Shown here piece by piece: positions 6,716 through 8,567 of a stretch of DNA of 8,567 bases; the first letter of the stretch is position 1; every line of letters starts with the position of its first letter. Origin of the DNA: Euryarchaeota archaeon UBA40 (GTDB lineage Archaea > Thermoplasmatota > Poseidoniia > Poseidoniales > Thalassarchaeaceae); contig DAYJ01000073.1 in the NCBI GenBank assembly GCA_002506875.1, positions 1 through 8,567 on the forward strand, given 5' to 3'. The position numbers were made by a program, and so were the translations under genes. The notes under the pieces were generated by a model, which was not told the origin of the DNA, did not search any database, and saw nothing but the letters and a program-made list of their open reading frames with translations.

Positions 6716-7582
6716 ATGACGATGATGACCGACGCCCTTCCTGATACCGAACTTTGCAGTCTTGAGATCGAAGGCGCCGTAGCACACCTCACTTTGACAC
6801 GCTCAGATGTGTTCAATGCCATGAACATCCAAATGATTTCAGAGATTATTTCTCTGCTGGATTGGACTGGAAAACGTTCTGTTGCTCGGATGGGAAATCT
6901 AATCGATAGTTCTGGTGATTATTGTATCCGTGTGTTGATTTTCTCTGGAAATGGACGACATTTCTGTGCTGGTGCAGATATCAATATGATGCGTGATGCG
7001 GGGGCTAAGAGTCCTGAAGAGAACCGGATTGATTCGGAACGTCTGGATCGATTATTCAACACTCTGTGGGCTCATCCTTGTTTCACTATTGGTATCGTGC
7101 AGGGTGTGGCTCTTGGAGGAGGTGCAGGCCTAGTTGCCTGTCTTGACCATGTCATCGTCGAGCCACGGACTCGTATTGCTCTCTCAGAGGGTAAACTTGG
7201 GATTCTACCTGCTGTGATTGGCCCTTACGTCCATCGAAGGGTTGGCTCATCTCAGTTTCGTCGGTTGGCTATGCTTGCAGGCCGTATTGATGCGGAGGAA
7301 GCGTTACGAATTGGCATGGTTGATCAGGCTGAAGATAGTCCAGAAGCGGCACATGAAGCAGCCTTAGGTGTCATCGAGGAAGTCCTTACTACGGGTCCAA
7401 TGGCTGTAGCGGAGGCGAAGCGTCTGACGCTTACTTTCGATCGTTGGGTGGGTACAGATGAAGAACTCCGACTCTGGACTTTGGATAAGACAAGTGAGAT
7501 GCGAGGGTCAGATGAAGGGCAGGAAGGCCTATCCTCATTCCTAGAGAAGCGTCCTGCGAATTGGAAGCCCGAATCGGAGTGA
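6716..7582 (+). CDS. liuC: Enoyl-CoA hydratase/isomerase family protein, probable 3-methylglutaconyl-CoA hydratase
   Basis: This 288-residue crotonase-fold enzyme probably hydrates 3-methylglutaconyl-CoA to HMG-CoA, the step after methylcrotonyl-CoA carboxylase. Motifs: VAHLTLTRSDVFNAMN (22-37); the first oxyanion-hole strand FSGNGRHFCAGADINMM (76-92); the second, GVALGGGAGLVACLDH (130-145); and LSEGKLGILPAVIGPYV (156-172). Aligned to rat mitochondrial enoyl-CoA hydratase, the Glu164 position is Glu158, but the Glu144 position is Gly138. From memory, LiuC proteins of Pseudomonas type share the GGG-x-GL-x-A pattern and the PAVIsPYV block, so this supports LiuC rather than indicating a dead enzyme. 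Residues 49-69 carry about 13 residues more than usual between the first helix and the IRVLIFSG strand. ATG 6716 is chosen for its Shine-Dalgarno and spacing; ATGs at 6722 and 6725 are alternatives. It lies 6 bases after the beta-subunit gene and 5 bases before the alpha-subunit gene, the liuB-C-D order. Confidence 0.88.
   Translation: MTMMTDALPDTELCSLEIEGAVAHLTLTRSDVFNAMNIQMISEIISLLDWTGKRSVARMGNLIDSSGDYCIRVLIFSGNGRHFCAGADINMMRDAGAKSPEENRIDSERLDRLFNTLWAHPCFTIGIVQGVALGGGAGLVACLDHVIVEPRTRIALSEGKLGILPAVIGPYVHRRVGSSQFRRLAMLAGRIDAEEALRIGMVDQAEDSPEAAHEAALGVIEEVLTTGPMAVAEAKRLTLTFDRWVGTDEELRLWTLDKTSEMRGSDEGQEGLSSFLEKRPANWKPESE
7576..7579 (+). promoter_or_regulatory. Shine-Dalgarno of the biotin carboxylase gene
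   Basis: GGAG lies 8 bases upstream of ATG 7588, inside the last codons of the hydratase gene and directly before its TGA (7580-7582). It favours 7588 over the in-frame ATG at 7606 and implies coupled translation. Confidence 0.5.
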
Positions 7583-7587
7583 AACCA

Positions 7588-8567
7588 ATGACGCAACAGG
7601 ATTGGATGAAGGATGCCCCGCATCCCATCCGAAGCGTCCTCGTTGCGAATCGAGGTGAGATCGCCTGCCGAGTATTGCGTGCCTGTAACGAGATGGGATT
7701 GGAAAGTATCGCAATCAGATCTGATGCAGATTATGGTGCGTTACATACTGAAGTCGCAGATAGCGTAGTACATTTGGAGGGTGAAACCCTCGCTGATACC
7801 TATCTCAATATTGATGCCATCCTCGCCGCCGCTCGTTCAAGTGGAGCAGATGCTATCCATCCGGGTTATGGCTTTCTCTCGGAACGTGCAGCCTTTGCTC
7901 GTGCCGTACAAGAAGCTGGCCTCATCTGGATCGGTCCTCCTGCTGAAGCAATCGAATCCATGGGGGATAAGGTGACTGCGCGTCGACGGATGATGGATGC
8001 AGGAGTTCCAGTAATTCCTGGTCAGGAGATTGTTGATTCAGATGATGAAGACCGTCTTATCGATGCACTCGTGGCGGCAGCCACGGAAGTCGACTATCCT
8101 CTCCTTCTGAAAGCGAGTGCAGGGGGAGGAGGAAAGGGGATGCGTGCAGTTCACGAACCGAAGAACCTCCAGCAAGAGTTTCTTGCTGCTCGAAGAGAAG
8201 CACAGACTGCTTTTGGTGATGGGACGGTATATATCGAACGTCTATTGGATGGGTCTCGTCATATCGAGGTCCAGATTCTTGCAGATTTACATGGTTCTAC
8301 AGTTCATCTTTTTGAAAGAGAATGTTCGATTCAGAGGCGTCACCAGAAGGTGGTGGAGGAAGCACCGTCCCCGGTTCTAGATGAGTCTACGCGGTTAGCA
8401 ATGGGTGATGCTGCAGTGGCGGCTGCGGCAGCTGTTGATTATGCGGGTGCTGGGACCGTTGAGTTTCTTCTCGCTCCAAATGGTTCGTTTTATTTCCTTG
8501 AGATGAATACCCGTCTTCAGGTCGAACATCCAGTTACGGAATGCATTACTGGGGTCGATTTAGTTGA
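7588..8567 (+). CDS. liuD: 3-methylcrotonyl-CoA carboxylase, biotin carboxylase (alpha) subunit (3' truncated)
   Basis: The product uses ATP and bicarbonate to carboxylate biotin for the carboxyltransferase encoded upstream. The window holds the first 326 codons. Visible in order are the N-terminal biotin carboxylase domain (VLVANRGEIACRVLRAC, 17-33; ADAIHPGYGFLSER, 87-100; MGDK, 125-128), then the ATP-grasp domain with its glycine-rich loop KASAGGGGKGMR (175-186), HIEVQILAD (225-233), ERECSIQRRHQKVVEEAP (243-260) and the metal/ATP site EMNTRLQVEHPVTE (305-318). Glu292, Glu305, Asn307 and Arg309 correspond to E. coli biotin carboxylase Glu276, Glu288, Asn290 and Arg292, so the site looks intact. 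The rest of the biotin carboxylase domain and any fused biotin-carrier domain with its MKM lysine would lie beyond the edge, so whether this is a full alpha subunit (about 650 residues) or a stand-alone biotin carboxylase cannot be seen. The specificity assignment rests on its partners. Confidence 0.9.
   Translation, partial: MTQQDWMKDAPHPIRSVLVANRGEIACRVLRACNEMGLESIAIRSDADYGALHTEVADSVVHLEGETLADTYLNIDAILAAARSSGADAIHPGYGFLSERAAFARAVQEAGLIWIGPPAEAIESMGDKVTARRRMMDAGVPVIPGQEIVDSDDEDRLIDALVAAATEVDYPLLLKASAGGGGKGMRAVHEPKNLQQEFLAARREAQTAFGDGTVYIERLLDGSRHIEVQILADLHGSTVHLFERECSIQRRHQKVVEEAPSPVLDESTRLAMGDAAVAAAAAVDYAGAGTVEFLLAPNGSFYFLEMNTRLQVEHPVTECITGVDLV

Noticed and set aside
6716..7582. Loss of one catalytic glutamate read as an inactive or pseudogene hydratase
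   Set aside because: The frame is intact, both oxyanion-hole loops and the second glutamate are present, and LiuC-type hydratases appear to share the Gly at that position.
1..8567. Mobile elements, CRISPR arrays, toxin-antitoxin or defence genes
   Set aside because: No transposase or integrase motifs, no regularly spaced direct repeats, no terminal inverted repeats and no small paired genes were seen. All substantial coding is accounted for by housekeeping or catabolic genes.

Overview
This 8.6-kb window is densely coding. All six genes lie on the + strand, the first and last are cut by the window edges, and no gap exceeds about 100 bases. Several features point to an archaeon, most likely a mesophilic, aerobic euryarchaeon of the Marine Group II / Thermoplasmatota type. 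These are a DUF63 membrane protein (a family essentially confined to archaea), a long archaeal-style FKBP prolyl isomerase with an extra C-terminal domain, and a fragment resembling the tail of a geranylgeranyl-reductase-family flavoprotein. The placement is inferred from gene content read by eye and was not tested by a search.

Layout. Positions 3-287 hold the last 94 codons of a probable FAD-dependent oxidoreductase. Positions 332-2707 encode a 791-residue CcmF-like cytochrome c maturation protein with the tryptophan-rich haem-handling motif and four candidate haem-ligand histidines. After a 101-base gap with a clear Shine-Dalgarno comes an FKBP/SlyD-type isomerase fused to a C-terminal SAP domain (2809-3642). 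A DUF63 multi-pass membrane protein follows (3694-5049). The rest is a tight three-gene run: the carboxyltransferase (beta) subunit of 3-methylcrotonyl-CoA carboxylase (5099-6709), a LiuC-type 3-methylglutaconyl-CoA hydratase (6716-7582), and the biotin carboxylase (alpha) subunit (7588 to beyond the end).

How the genes work together. The last three genes match the order of the bacterial leucine/isovalerate (liu) cluster, B-C-D. They carry out two consecutive steps: carboxylation of 3-methylcrotonyl-CoA to 3-methylglutaconyl-CoA, then hydration to HMG-CoA. The gaps are only 6 and 5 bases, and the Shine-Dalgarno sequences overlap the preceding stop codons, so co-transcription and coupled translation are likely. 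In an archaeon HMG-CoA is also the precursor of mevalonate and hence of isoprenoid lipids, so the cluster could link leucine breakdown to lipid synthesis as well as to energy; this is inference. The upstream genes (haem attachment to cytochrome c, prolyl isomerase, DUF63) form no obvious pathway with the leucine genes.

I found no mobile element, CRISPR array, tRNA or rRNA, and nothing that is clearly a new system. The points most worth following are the FKBP-SAP fusion, the isolated and enlarged CcmF, the conserved-looking polar residues in the DUF63 protein, and the insertion and missing glutamate in the hydratase.
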